From Cladopsammia gracilis (Eukaryota > Cnidaria > Anthozoa > Scleractinia > Dendrophylliidae), in NCBI GenBank assembly GCA_022457155.1, contig JAJGOT010000138.1, positions 1,302,501-1,366,500 on the forward strand: 64,000 nucleotides of DNA. Reading direction: 5' to 3'. This document shows positions 22,273 to 34,599 of the stretch, piece by piece. The notes under the pieces are model-generated. The model saw nothing but the letters and a program-made list of their open reading frames with translations, did not search any database and had not been told where the DNA came from. Each line of letters begins with the position of its first letter. The stretch's first letter is position 1. Made by a program: the position numbers and the translations under genes.

Positions 22273-23700
22273 TCAGTAACATTGTTCAAGTTCATATCTG
22301 TTCAATAGTCTCTCAGGTGGTTTCGTGCTGCACGTTGATCGACGCAGCAAAGGACAAGCTGGAACAGGTGTTGTCTCTTTTGGGGCCACGTCATCCTGTG
22401 GAGGTGCAGCTGAGACAGATGGTTGAGGATGACGACAAGCCTCTGCAGAATTTGCTGGAGCCGTTGCCTCCACCAGTGGTGTGCATGATTCGGTTGGTTT
22501 AAGACTAGGACTGTTCTGTAGAACATCATCCACATGACGCCTCCAAACTTGACCATCGTATAACTGCACTCGATAAGAGCGTGGTGAGGTATGTTATCGC
22601 ACTGTTCCAGATTGCCACTTTTTTGACTTGACAAATGGTCATGTGCAAGGGCGGTGTCACCAACAGGTATTTCTCGTAACTTGGCATGCCTGTCATGGTG
22701 TAATTTCATCTTGTCTTGCTGACGAGTGACATGACTGGTGAGGTCAGGTCTCACAAGGGAGAGCCGTGTTCGCAGTTCTCTCTGTAAGAATAGTTTGGCT
22801 GGAGACGACCCGGTTGTGGTATGTGGAGTGCTCTGGTAGGATAGCAGGATGTTCTGAATTTGCTGCTGTAGAGAACAACTGGATCAGATGCTAAGGACTC
22901 CAGGGAGTGCTTGAAAGTTTTCACGAATCGTTCCGCCAGACCATTGGATGATGGATGGTAAGGGGACACCAATATTCTCTGGATACCGTTTTGTCGTAGA
23001 AATTATTCATACTCAGCAGACTGGAATGTAGGGCTGTTGTCACTGACGACTTGAGTTGGGAGCCCATATCTTGTGACAATGTTGCTCATAGCATTGGTGG
23101 TAGATTCTGTGGTGGTAGTCTTCACGGGACCGATCACCTCAGACAACTTTAAATGAGCATCAACCATGATCAGATAGTGGTTTGACTGATGGGTGGTGAA
23201 ATGCACATATATGGGCTGCACAGAGTTGTAGGCCATGACCAAGGGAACAGTGGTGCAGCTGGGGGAGCCTTCCTGGTTTTGATGCACTGTTGGCATTTGC
23301 GAGCTGTCTGCTTGATGTCGCTGTCGATCCCTTGCCACCACACATGACTGCGTGCTGTTGTCTTCATGCATTCAACTCCTGGGTGAGCCTTGTGTAGTTC
23401 TCTCAGAATTGGCTGTTGTAAGGTAGGAGGTATGATGGTCCGCAGACTCCACAAAAGGCAACCTTGTTGAACTGAAAGCTCGTGCTTGCGATGGAAGAAT
23501 GGCTTGAGCTCAGGGTGAGAACAGAAGTTGACAGGCCAACTGTTCTGGGTAAGAGATGGTGCCCTTGCCAGTGTTGGGTTCCTGGATGTTTCTCTGGCAA
23601 TTTCAGAAGCAGAGACTGGGTGTCTGTTCAGCTGCTGAGTGGCCAAATGGAAGATTCAATCCTCAACGCTTGCTTCCTTTTTGTACTGAAGTGGAAGCCT
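22273..23700 (-). pseudogene. Integrase and pol C-terminus of gypsy B
   Basis: The zinc domain shows 'ELHKAHPGVECMKTTARSHV' and 'CQQCIKTRK' (H..H..C..C). The core shows 'THQSNHYLIMVDAHLKLSEV', 'YGLPTQVVSDNSPTF' (second Asp) and 'PYHPSSNGLAERFVKTFKHS' (catalytic Glu context). The parts lie in different minus frames, so the gene is broken. A basic tail ('RQQDKMKLHHDRHAKLREI') follows. Confidence 0.7.
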
Positions 23701-24017
23701 AGACCAGGTGAAAGCACTTCCTACATCTGCGGAAGGCTTGAACTCCATTTCGTATTGGTACAACGAGTGGAGTAGGGACCAGCGCTGTAGGCTAGCAGCT
23801 GCCAGGACAGGTGTGGCTGTCTGGTGCAAAAATCTTCAACAATGGTTTGTGATCAGTTCGTAGTGTAAACTAACGCCCGAAGAGGTACATGTAGTACTTG
23901 GTAACTCTCATGATGGCTAGGCCCTCTTTCTCTATTTGACTGTAGTTCTTCTCAGATGAATTCAAGGACCTTGATGCACAGGTGATAGGTATCTCATCTC
24001 CATTGAAGAAACGCAAT

Positions 24018-24720
24018 ATGCAAGTTAATGCGAATTACAAAAAAAGTTCTCCTATTCTTGCTCCTCTACAACTGGGTGGTACCACCCTTGAAGTTGCCGC
24101 TGAATTTTCCGATCTTGGCCACATGCTAACCACATGCTGTCCTGGAACTCTCACATAGACAAGATTTCCAGCAAGGTGAACAAAGTGATTGGTTTGATAA
24201 AAAGGAATTGCAGAGATTTAAGAGCTGTTTCAATGCTAAGAACTCTGTATTGCACCTTGGTTAGGTCCCAGCTGGAATATGGTTCTGTTGTTTGGTCACC
24301 CTTCACTGCCAGAAATATTACTAAATTGGAAAGAGTGCAACGTCGAGCCATGAAGTTTATTCTAAAAACTGAAGATGACTATGAAATTCGTATCTCTAAC
24401 CTTAATCTACTGTCCCTTGAACATGGACGATTTCTTTTTGATGTACTCTTTTTTTTATAAAGCTTTGAATGGATATATTAATATAGACATGTCTGCATAC
24501 GTCGAATTCTATTCTGATACTTCTAGGTACCCCCTAAGAGAAAAAGACAGCCTTACTTTAAAGAAGAACTATGCTCGAACAAACACGTTTTAAGTTTAGT
24601 TGTTTTAATCGTATTGTAGACATGTGGAATTCGCTTCCATTTCATGTTAGATCAGCTTCTAGTATCTTAAGTTTTAAGGGTGGTGTGACAAATTTCTTAA
24701 CAAACACTAACTGAATAAGC
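24018..24720 (+). pseudogene. LINE reverse transcriptase 3' fragment (CR1/jockey type)
   Basis: The + strand encodes 'LSWNSHIDKISSKVNKVIG', 'SQLEYGSVVWSP' and 'LERVQRRAMKFIL', which are the hallmark post-thumb motifs of CR1/jockey-like non-LTR elements. It is followed in shifted frames by 'FYKALNGYINIDMSAYV' and a 3' tail. The RT catalytic core is absent: a 5'-truncated dead insertion abutting gypsy B. Confidence 0.7.
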
Positions 24721-24789
24721 CAATTAATTGAAAACCTACATAATATACGTGTATTTGAATATATATATTTTTATCCTTATATATTTATT

Positions 24790-25900
24790 ATGTATAATAT
24801 TTAGACGACCTTACGCATGTCTGAAGACACGGTTCAAATCACTGTTCACTACAAGGAAACTGACAAACACAGCTTCACTACCAGTCATCCCATCCTCAAC
24901 ACTGCAAGAAAAGCATCCCCTACAGCCAACTTCTTCGCTTTCGCCGTCTTTGCTCAGAGGATGGCGATTTCATTTGTAAGTCCAGAGAAATGATCGGCTT
25001 CTTTGAAACACGTGGGTACCCTCTATCTCTCTGAATAATGATCTCAACAGAGTTGGCTCAATTGTTAGAAAGGATGCGCTGGTCACTCGCATGCGGGACA
25101 ACATCCAAGACAGGATTCCCCTGGTATTAACACACCATCCCTTTAACGGTCGCACCAAGCGGATCCTCCTGGATAACTTTAACATCTTATTCCATGATCC
25201 TGAGACCAGGGAAATCTTCCCACATCGACCGGTCCTCTCTTCTCGACGCGACCGAAATTCCAATGGCCACTGCCCCACTGAACAGCCTGGTATCTTCGCT
25301 TGTCTACGTCCCGGTGCCGTACCTATCAGTACATCTAGTCGGACATCTACCTCTGTGGCCCAAATGTTTCAATTACGATCCACGAACATTTTACCTGCCA
25401 ATCAGGGAACGTGGTATATTGTATCTCCTGCCATCGATGCTCCCGTTTATACTTTGGGGAAACTGGTCGCAGTCTGCATGAACGCTTTGGCGAACATTTT
25501 CGAAGCATTAAAAAAAACAGTCCCGGTTTCCCAGTTGCTGAAACATGCAACTCTACAGGGGCCATTCACTGTCGGACATCGTCGTCAGGGGACTAAGGTT
25601 ATGTACCAGTGCCAACCTCAAAAGGAAGCAAGTGGAAATGGAAACCATCTTCAAGTTGGGCACCATGCAACGCATGGACACAACACGGTTTTCCATTTTC
25701 CTCTGAACTGCGTGCGCTCATACACTATTTTCTTAGCGCGAGTTATCATAATTTTTCAAATAAAGCAAGTCGCGTTCAAAACAACGGTCATCAACCTGAT
25801 GAAGGGCCAAGCCCGAAACATCGTTGAAGAAATTAACTTGACACTTTCACAAAACATTTCAATTTATTTTTCCAATATGTTTATTTCTATTTCAAATTCT
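24790..25900 (+). pseudogene. Penelope-like element fragment with GIY-YIG endonuclease
   Basis: In + frames, 'RIPLVLTHHPFNGRTKRILL' and 'ILFHDPETREIFPHRPVL' (25125-25230) are typical of the region between RT and endonuclease in Penelope-like elements. 'CHRCSRLYFGETGRSLHERF' (25420-25480) is a GIY-YIG nuclease core preceded by YCIS. The RT catalytic part is missing and frame changes occur at several points. Penelope elements are telomerase-related retroelements; this copy is dead. Confidence 0.7.
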
Positions 25901-25949
25901 TGTTTATAAGGATCGCGTATCCTTGGGAATTCAATTTTTGAATTCATTT

Positions 25950-26550
25950 GTTTGTCGTAGTGGATTATCACGTGTGAAGACGAAAGTGAGTTCTTTGTTT
26001 TGTTGAAAGCTTCCTCGCACTGGGGGGACCGTATGAAAGCTTGGTCTTCCATTTTGTGCACCTTCTGAGGTTTGCTTTTGCATGCATCAGTGGAATGGCA
26101 TGTGTAATTCCTGTATTTGCACTGGGAGCAAGGGTGACCTGTTTTCCCGTAACTAAGGCATTCTGAAGTGCTGTTATTGTTGTGCTAAGAAGGGTTCTTG
26201 CCGCCGTTGACTTTGCCAGGAGGTTTGCGTGATTTGTGAGGACGGAAAGTCTGACAGTGCCCTGAATCAAGCTTGTTTACCGGAGTTGCGGTGTCTTAAG
26301 AAAATGCAGCGACGTCTTTCTCGGTCGCCTCTGTGCCAAGTACATTCTTGAAGGCTTGAAAGTGTGTTCTTCGGTTAGTAACTTTTTCTGTATTTCTTTG
26401 CTGCGAAGACCACAGACGAAACGATCGCGCAGCGCTTCGTTTAGATGCATGCGAAATAGGGTAAGGGAAGTGTGAATTTTTTAACATGCCTAAACGGAGC
26501 ACTCTACCCACACACTTATGCGAACTTTCACGTCCAAAGTACAACACAGT
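25950..26550 (-). pseudogene. Retrotransposon gag fragment with zinc knuckle
   Basis: Minus-strand frames give capsid-like text ('RNTEKVTNRRTHFQAFKNVL' and the alternative frame 'LRDRFVCGLRSKEIQKKL') and a cysteine/histidine cluster of the form C..GKTGHPCSQCKYRNYTCH. This is a gypsy-type gag, broken by frameshifts, with no LTR visible next to it. Confidence 0.55.
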
Positions 26551-26559
26551 TACTATCGC

Positions 26560-27430
26560 CTTATCGAGTTATCAAAATGCAGAAGATGATGAAGGTGAAG
26601 AAGTGGGAGTGGTTGCCCAATTCTCCCGAGCCAGGCACTTATGATAAAAGTGATTGACAGATAATACTTCTACGTACTTCACGTATTGGAATTGGCGGCC
26701 AATTCTGTGGCTTCATTCCTAAAGTCCCTAGGCAAAGGAACTTCAGGTGTGAAGTTCCGTCCATTATTGGTAAAACGTCTTTTGAATTTTGCACATGCTA
26801 ACAAGGCCAAAGAGCTGATTTTAACGTTATAGAATAAAATCTACATAATGCCAAGGTAAAGAAGACCTTTTATTTTTTATTTTGTATTTCTCAATTTTGG
26901 AAACAACCCATTAAACATTTTTCACTCAAAAGGGAAGAAATCGGGGAACAAAATGAAATAATAGCCGATTAATAGGTCACCGTGTTACCATGTTGTGTTT
27001 TGCTGAATATATTGTTTTCTTCCACCTGACATATCACGTGGCATGTGACTTGTAATTGATCTAAATTTTGAAATTTCGCAAATGGGTAACAAGCTGGCAA
27101 TTCCAATTTGCATAGATATTAAATAAATCAGCGTTTCTGATGACATTTTACAGTGCGGGCAATCAAACTGAATGGTTGGGGCTTTTTGGCTTTTTTCAGC
27201 TCTTTCCTAAAGTGAAAAACCCGGGACAGAAAATCACAAATAATGATGGCTACAAAAGCCAAAAACCAAGCTTCGGGAAAGGTTTCTAGTTGTAAATAAA
27301 TAAAGATTGCTTTTGAATTTCTATGCTAATTATGAAAACTAATGCCCCACCTGTATCCATTTTCATTTGAAAGCGCAAAATTAAAATGAATTTTTTTCCA
27401 TTTTCGTTTCCCGTCCACACATATCTCCAT
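26560..27430 (+). other. TRPA intron, nothing recognised
   Basis: AT-rich sequence without recognisable element ends, exons or repeats. Confidence 0.5.
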
Positions 27431-27436
27431 ATCAAC

Positions 27437-28022
27437 CCGTGAATATGAAATGCTAACTGGTAACGCAATATTGCGGTAAGATTAGTTTCACACTGACACG
27501 GACACTGACACGGTTCATATTAAAGTTAAACGTAAGGATTTTTGACGAATGCAAAAAAAGTACATCACTTTCATAATATCCAGTACAAAGGGAAAAAAAA
27601 AAGAAAGAAAACAAAGAAAAAAGGATCTTGAACATGACTTGAATCCGCGCCTCCCAACTGCAATTCGCGGCACTAAACCACTCGACCATCGAGAAACACA
27701 TGCTAAGTGTAAGACTAAATTTTATTATTTCAAGGTAGATACGCATCAAAACGTGTGTTTAGGTTGAACAACCCTTTTAGATCGATTTAAATGTTGCATT
27801 AAAGACTTCAAATGCGAAACATCTTTAAGCTTATTGTTGTTTATATTCGTTTACATCGCTGGATTCACGCTGTTCTTGTTAAGAAACACATTCGTAACAA
27901 AACACTATGTCACTAAGTTTACAGCTGATGAAAGGAGCGAGTGAGCGAGCGAGCGAGTGAGTGAGTGAATTAGCCACCGTTACCGATAAACCCGTTCATT
28001 ACGCTTGCGCGTATTCACGGGT
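27437..28022. mobile_element. Full-length reverse copy of the TIR-bounded tRNA-bearing repeat
   Basis: It runs from AACCCGTGAATATG (27437) to TATTCACGGGTT (28022), in the opposite orientation to 6720-7345. It keeps the A/B-box-like block (reverse strand, 27700-27625) and the A-rich run. Both ends are present, so this and 6720-7345 define the family length at about 590-620 bp. Confidence 0.65.
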
Positions 28023-28029
28023 TAAAAAC

Positions 28030-28823
28030 GATCACCGAAAATGCAACTTTAAAAAAGTACTCGCCAAAGTGGAATTTTTTGTAAACGCAATCATGTGGAC
28101 ATCTGAAAACGGAATTTTTCTAAAATGATGACGTCACAAGATCGCAAGAGTTGCGTTTTCAGTGGCTGGTAATATGCGGTTGAGATGGAAGACGCAAAAG
28201 CAAAAGAAAAACGGCAAAAACAGATTAACATGGATGGGCAAAAAGGATTAATAAACGGTGCATGTGGACGGAAAATTTTGAAAAACAGGAAAAGAAAAAG
28301 CTTTTGCGTTGTCAAAGGAAAACGGGTACCTGTGAACAGGGCCTACTCTGGCTTAAATAAATGACACAAGAACGATTCAAACTAATTTTATTCTAATAAT
28401 TCATGATAATAATTATAATCATAAAAAGTTCTTAAAAATGCATCATACATAGTGTCTCGATGCTATTAGATGTTACAACTACAGCATTCCATTGTCAAGT
28501 ATCTAGAAAATGCTGCAAGCGAAGTTCCCTTCATGTATCATTCCAGCTCAATCCGAACAATTGTTTTTCAGACTGCTTATAAGCCCATTTTAGACGCATT
28601 ACGAAGTTCTATTAGCCCAGGCTGTATAATATAATATCAGAACTAGAATTGTACAGTATAGTGTGCTTGCACAATAAGTAGCTGATTCCTTCCTTACTGA
28701 TTGGTTGTGGTCTATATTTTCAATATTATCAATTTTAGAGCTGTTTCAGGTTTATGATCCAATAATTATAGTGATCATGGAAATTAATCATGACCACAAT
28801 AATTGTTGTGATTTATTTCACAG
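28030..28823 (+). other. TRPA intron, nothing recognised
   Basis: No element or gene is supported. An ORF starting at 28705 overlaps exon 5 but begins inside the intron, so its N-terminal part is not coding in the proposed gene. Confidence 0.5.
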
Positions 28824-29006
28824 CCTTCAAGCGATTTGCTATGTGATTTTCCTGTTAGCCTTGTCATATTCCCTGATACACAGCTCAACAAAAATACACC
28901 CAACGCATTACAAGGACACAGGTGATTGGATGCGTGGATTCTGTGAGATTGTCACCTTGCTGATGACTGTCTTTTACATCTTCGAAGAGGTCAATCAAAT
29001 GAGAAA
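28824..29006 (+). CDS. TRPA-type channel, exon 5 (S1-S2)
   Basis: The acceptor is TTATTTCACAG (to 28823) and the donor GTAAGT (29007). The first base completes the phase-2 codon from exon 4. It encodes S1 ('AICYVIFLLALSYSLIHS'), a short loop with 'THYKDTGDWMRGF', and S2 ('CEIVTLLMTVFYIFEEV'). It leaves in phase 2. The alternative acceptors at 28738 and 28749 do not match the phase of exon 4. Confidence 0.8.
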
Positions 29007-29640
29007 GTAAGTAAAAATTAGGTGGTAATAGTAATTCGAAGCTTGCATAATTGCCAATATATAGGACACGTTAATTATTACTGACTGCTTGCTCAGATGT
29101 ATTATGCGGTGCTTAAGTGTGTGTAAGAGGACACTTGTATGCAGAGATTCTACTGCATATTTACTTGGCAAAGTGAAAGTAAATTTCTGGGAGGTTTATA
29201 TCCTATTAGAGGCATTTTTAAGAATGCTTCTTGATGTGGATACTGTATCCTTTAACAGTGTTGAAACCTCTGTTTATACCTCTTGAAAAGTGTTGATTTG
29301 TTCATTCCCAAAAGAGGTAGGTATTAGATTGTGTTTTGTTTATTCGCAGTAGAGGTAGGTATTGTGTTTTGTTTCCTGTTTGTGTTATTTTTGTCCAGTT
29401 GTTTTAATTTTGGCAAATTACGTTGTTTTATTTATTTTTCCAGCGGTATTTTATGTTTTCTGTTGCTTTTATTGTTACAGCATTATGGCGGATATTGTGT
29501 TTAATTTACACCTATTGTCTTGGCGTGTTTATAGTCAGCCAAATATGCGCATATTTGTAAAAATACTTATTTGTCCAATATGTGAAATATGTCAAATATT
29601 AACATATTTATATGTTATACTTATTTGTCCAATATGTTAA
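29007..29640 (+). other. TRPA intron, nothing recognised
   Basis: Contains a local near-repeat ('cttatttgtccaatatgt' at ~29570 and ~29620) but no gene or element. Confidence 0.5.
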
Positions 29641-30150
29641 ATATGTCACATAAACTGAATGTTAGGGGATTACATAATAAAACAAAAGACAAGCGAGTTT
29701 TTCTTATCTAAAAAAACAAAAAGCCACAATTTTTAATCTGCAAGAAACTTTCTCTAAGGAAGGCGATGAGAAAATCTGGTCTGCAGAATGGGGAGGAAAA
29801 ATTATCTTCTCCCATGGCACCGAACACTCAAAAGGAGTCAGTATACTAACAAACTTTATCAGTTTTCTATTGTAGAAACAGATCCACAAGAGAGATTCAT
29901 AATTGGCAAACTCCAAATCGAGGAAACAATGTTTTTCGTCTTGAACACTATGCACCAAATGGTTATCAGGAACATGAACAATTTATCAGAACTTTAAGTG
30001 AAAACCTTATCTCCAAAACCTGACACCTCAAGAATAATCATTTCAGGTGACTGAAATACCACCTTGAATGGAATTGATAAACACGGAGGGCTATGGAGGG
30101 CCATTGCGGTCAAAACTAGATATCATGATATCACTGTTTGATATCAACAA
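29640..30150 (+). pseudogene. LINE endonuclease-domain fragment
   Basis: Plus-strand frames encode 'QETFSKEGDEKIWSAEWGG' and 'FSHGTEHSKGVSILTNF', typical of the apurinic-type endonuclease of L1/Tx1-like non-LTR elements (the catalytic Glu follows Gln in QET). A frameshift and stops follow. Only the 5' endonuclease part is present. Confidence 0.65.
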
Positions 30151-31010
30151 GACATCAACAATACTTACGTTCAGGGACGGACCATTAGAATAGTGATGGA
30201 GGGTGGGTGGGGGAAATACAAAAAGAAAATCGTGCAAGGGAAAATGTCAGGAAAAAAAAATTGTGCAAAGAAGAAGGCAAAGAAAAAAATTCGTGCAGAA
30301 GGACAATTCCTATTGCGGTCTTTATGTAATATATAAAATTCTGCCAAACTGTCTATTAAAAATATCTCTTGGTGTTTCAAAAATTCAAAATATTCTTGGG
30401 GCCCTACCCCTGGTCCTTAATAGTGTTCGATGAATTGTTTTCCTTACACTGCATGAAATTTCCTATGACAACAGAAGTGTAAGATGATGAATTCATATTT
30501 TTAAGAAGCCGGAAATGTCATTCTGTTATGATCAATATTGCCAGGCACAATAGGAATAAACAAAAACTAACTCTATTTTTTTGAAAGGAGACAAATATAA
30601 CTTTGTTTTTGTTTTCATAAACAACCTTTATATCACGGGGGGGGGGGGGGGGCTTGAGGTCTGTCAAAGTCAACTACAACACTGACAAGTTGCATAATTT
30701 GTACAAACCCATTCAATGAATGTAAGTAACATGTCTGATCCATGGTTTTGCCTTTAATACAACTGATAGTTGAACACTAGATGTTGTTTAAATAGTTGTT
30801 CATTTTCGCAGGATATTTCCAGCTTATTTCATTTTATGAAATTATTTATGCATGAATGATTTGAGGACGTTCACGGTACTGTGTGAAAGCACAACTTAAA
30901 CTTGTTAACCAATAACGTGTATTGTAAAGAAGCCTGATTTAATGTTATTTAGTTGTTGTTGTTGTTCCAAGTTTTTATCTGAACTATCTATAATTATTGG
31001 TAAAACATCG
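30150..31010 (+). other. TRPA intron, nothing recognised
   Basis: A homopolymeric G run (~30638-30652) and AT-rich text; no gene or element ends seen. Confidence 0.5.
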
Positions 31011-31239
31011 AAGTGCTACAAGCAGTTGCAAAAAGAGTTGAGGCATTGTGTACTGTAGTGCATATTTCGAGGATAACGTGGTTTTCAACAAGTCCCCACT
31101 CCCTCTCCCCTTATCAATGTTGTACCAGATCCAAAATGCCATTCAAACTAACAGTCATCAACATGGAAATGGGGGACGGGGGGTCAGTAGCACATTGCAT
31201 TGATTTGATTTGTGTTACGCGGTCGCTTTTAGACGGAAT

Positions 31240-33410
31240 GAACATTTTTTTGGAAAGTGTCTCAACCTTTTTGCAACTGCTTGTGAGTCACATATCGCGA
31301 TGCAGCACTGGATTTGCCTTTCGGAAATGAATCAAACGAAAGTCTGCACTCACACGGTTTTGGAGAAACAGAGACAAATTGTCCCTAAGCGGAGGAATGC
31401 TGTGTTTTAATGGAAAGAGCGTTGTTAAGAAAGAGGGGTTGCGCGATGTTGTGAGAAAGATGTACAAGTCTTCTAAAGGATCAGGAGTCCAAAAAATATA
31501 CCACAAACTTAAAAACAGCTATAGCGGCGTTGCGGAGCGAGACGTCCAGAAAGTGCTTGCCAAATCAACCGTCCACCAAAGGCTCAACGTTCGCTTTGAA
31601 AACAAAGCAAGACTGACCAGTCCGTGCCTGAACGGTCCAAATTCGCCATCAAATTGACTTGGTGGACATGCAAAGATTACGTACTAAGTACAAAGGAAAA
31701 ACATTCAAGTATGTTCTGTCAATTATGGACATGTTCAGCCGGTACCACTGATTAGTACCATTGCAAACGAAGCAGAGCTCCCACGTGGCGTGTGAATTGC
31801 TTCGCATTTACAGGGAGAACGGGGACCCGCGCGTGATTCAGCACGACCAAGGGCGTGAATTTAAAGGAACAGTGGCAGCGTTGTGTAAAGCGCTAACCAT
31901 CAAAGTGGTTAAAGGTCGTCCCTATCACCCCCAATCGCAAGGAAAAGTAGAGAGGGCACATCGATCGTTTAAAAAGAAGATCATAGACGACTTCCTAGCA
32001 ATGGGAAAAGCTGGTGTCAACTGGATTAAATCACTACCGGACTACGCCAGATCATTAAACCAGGACCCAAAGGAAGAGCTCTCCTGGAAATCTCCGTTTG
32101 AGATTTATTATGGTCGTAAGCCTAACGTTGCTGGCACAGGAAACCCAAATGTAGAGGAATGGGATATGGCCTCCAATAAATATTACAACATGATACACCC
32201 CCGTTCCAGAGACTATTTACAGCATGAAGCAAATCTTTGTAAAATCAGAAAATTGGCGTCATCAGCGACACGAAGATGTGCCAACCACATGGTGGCACGT
32301 GGAGAAAGAAACAATCCCCCGTCGATTTACGAAGTAGGTGAGACTATTCTGATTCGCTATCCTTCCACAAAAAATCTTTAACCAAACGACACATATTAGA
32401 GGCAGATGTTGTTGAAAGAAGTGTACGTCTCCATAATATAAAGCCGCATTTATATCACCAACCAGTGGGAAGTTGATGCACAAATGGATTCCTGAAAGTG
32501 AGCTAACCAGTCTAACTATGGGAAGGGAAAAACAAAAACAAAAATCTGTTAAAAAGCGTGCACAAAGAGGAAGCAAGAAAAAAGCCCACCGTAAAAAATA
32601 TTTACAACATTATGACAACCAGAAGTCCTTATTCGAAGATCGTGCGGGTTATCGTGCGGGTTCGGCTCATTTTATTATTTCCTTTGATCCCCCCCCCCCC
32701 CCCAAAAAAAAAAAAAAAATGCAAACTGTCAGTTTTCTGCTATTTCCCACTTTTTAAGTAGCATGGGAATTCACCGTTCTAACCAGACGATGCAGGAAGA
32801 AATCGTCAATTACCTTGCCAATTACCCCACTGCTGCCGATGGGACACCATTGCAAAATTTCACAGATCTGCCGTGGCCCGCATATCTGACTGTAATGTCC
32901 CAAAATGGTACGTTTGGTGACCACATCACCCTTCAGGCTGCATCCGATCTGTACAATGTCGAGTTCCAAGTTCTTTCGTCTAATGGACCTGGGTACACAA
33001 CTACCGTTTCTCCAATGGCTGCAAACCCGCTATGTACTTTTAGCTTGGGACATTTTTGCAGAGAATGACGGGGAACACTATGTAACTTGAAAGTAATAAT
33101 TCGCAAGACATGTACAGTGCTCACTGTGGTGGTGTAACTTCGTCTGAGGACGGAAGAAACCGAAACCCTGTGGACGCTGATCAAGTAAGTGAGGACGGAC
33201 GAAACCTTGGGAACGGTGATAAACTGTGTGAGAACGCGCCAAACCTTGTGAACGGTGATCAAGCGCGTGAGCGCCGGCCCAACACTGTTAACCAACCAAA
33301 CGCTCTCTCATCATCCACAGGGCCGTATTTAAACCCCGATACGACATTCTGCAGGAAATTATACGACAAACATTATGTTCGTATCCTCATATGCGTCCCC
33401 CCTTGAGAGC
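31240..33410 (+). pseudogene. Decayed integrase-OTU mobile element
   Basis: The + strand encodes a zinc-domain-like N-terminus ('KGSGVQKIYHKLKNSYSGV'). In a second frame comes 'HQIDLVDMQRLR' (first catalytic Asp) and, after an in-frame stop, an open 206-codon stretch (31761-32381) with 'VIQHDQGREF' (second Asp) and 'HPQSQGKVERAHRSFKKKI' (catalytic Glu). Beyond a basic linker and a C/A-rich interruption (32690-32718) lies an OTU-like piece ('GTFGDHITLQAASDLYNVEF') that ends, after a frameshift, with the His motif 'GEHYVT' (33070-33088). The tail to ~33300 has degenerate NGD-type repeats. At least three breaks; not functional. Confidence 0.65.
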
Positions 33411-34250
33411 TCTCTCGCGTTTTTTCAGAAATATTGTCGACCGAGAGCCACTACCCCGAGTGTACATCCCGGAACTAATTGATTTTACCGATATTCATCG
33501 AGTGAGCGTGCGTAAAATAATGCGTTTAGGTTAAGAGAAATAATTAACTCTGTTATGTGGGCCAGCACGTGGCTATCAGTTTCATTGCGGCAGGAAATGG
33601 GTGGTTCTTTATTTCAAAAATTTACTGGAAAGCGAAGAGCCAACACTGATGCCTATGGACGTCAACAAGTTAAGGCAGCATTATTGTTTTAACTATGGCT
33701 TTGCGTAAGAAATACTTTGATACGATGCATTCACCAAAGTGCAAATTTTAGTTTGAGATTGAGATTGAGCCAATCCAGATCAAGTCAGGTGCACTCTTCA
33801 TCTACATTCTATCAACGTTCCCGTTATCAGTGTTCCTATTTAACACTTTTGTGTTATTCGCTATTGTTTTTGTTAACCCCCTTCACTGATTAACTAATCG
33901 TATTGGTACGAGAGAGAAAGATAAACAGGACAGTGAACAGATCAGTGAACAAGGCATACTTCTTATGAACAACTTGAGTTTGTTAAAATATTTTATAAGG
34001 AAATTTTGGCTTGGAAATTTTTTAGTATTTTATTACAAAATAACCCTGCAAAGAAAGTAACGTGAAAACTTGTGACTTCTGTGACCCTTTCTCAAAGAAA
34101 AGGTCCAGCCCCCCCCCCCCCCCCCCCCCCCTCCTCAAAAAAAAAATGTCTTCCTTTTCAGTGATGACCCCCTCCTCTGTAGCCTCAGCCCATCCCCACC
34201 AGTAATCTGCTTGTATACACATGCCATGCGCATGTTTACTGTAGACCTCT
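33410..34250 (+). other. TRPA intron with a C-rich homopolymer
   Basis: There is a 22-nt C run at ~34110-34131. No gene or element is otherwise recognised. Confidence 0.5.
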
Positions 34251-34252
34251 GT

Positions 34253-34394
34253 CCCTGGTTGTTCAAAAGGTGGATAGCGCTATCCAGCGGATAAATCTCT
34301 ATCCAGTAGATAACGCAATTGGTTTTGTACACGCTCATCGGCTGAGTAGTTATTTATCCGCTGGATAGCGCTATCCACCTTTTGAACAACCGGG
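34253..34394. mobile_element. Palindromic MITE with ~40-bp inverted repeats
   Basis: The left arm GGTTGTTCAAAAGGTGGATA continues through 'gcgctatccagcggataaat' and is matched exactly, inverted, by the right arm ending TATCCACCTTTTGAACAACC. The arms contain the internal palindrome ATAGCGCTAT. No coding sequence. Confidence 0.75.
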
Positions 34395-34436
34395 GCCTTA
34401 TTTAGTACTTTGACTTCACGTACAGACTTATGTTTA

Positions 34437-34595
34437 CATTTTGTGTTATTACATTATGCGTTAGAAAAGTTATTACCTTTTGCGTTGAAAAGTTATTACA
34501 TTTTGTGTTGAATACTTTATTGCATTTTGCGTCGATGTTATTACATTTTGCGGCGATTCTTATTACATTTTGCGTCAGTATTACATTTTGCTGGA
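34437..34595. repeat. Minisatellite, ~21-24-bp ATTACATTTTGCGT units
   Basis: Units of 'gttattacattttgcgtyga' type recur at least seven times with small changes. The + strand ORF with HFV/TFC repeats is an artefact. Confidence 0.7.
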
Positions 34596-34599
34596 ACCG

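Larger units (their letters stand above)
21722..24010 (-). mobile_element. Ty3/gypsy retrotransposon B, 5'-truncated remnant
   Basis: On the minus strand: RNase H scraps (~24000-23700), integrase zinc domain (23646-23290), rve core (~23371-22751), a C-terminal tail (22754-22300), a GGGAGA polypurine end and the 3' LTR (21866-21722). A MITE (21984-22243) has inserted in the tail. Many frameshifts make it non-coding. Confidence 0.7.

Noticed and set aside
28705..28823. TRPA exon 5 starting at 28739 or 28750
   Set aside because: Those acceptors do not match the phase-2 end of exon 4; the acceptor ending at 28823 does.
30638..30652. G/C homopolymers (also near 9556, 32690, 34110, 35525) as regulatory G-quadruplexes
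   Set aside because: Pure homopolymer runs in an intron are more likely simple-sequence or assembly noise; nothing links them to a gene.
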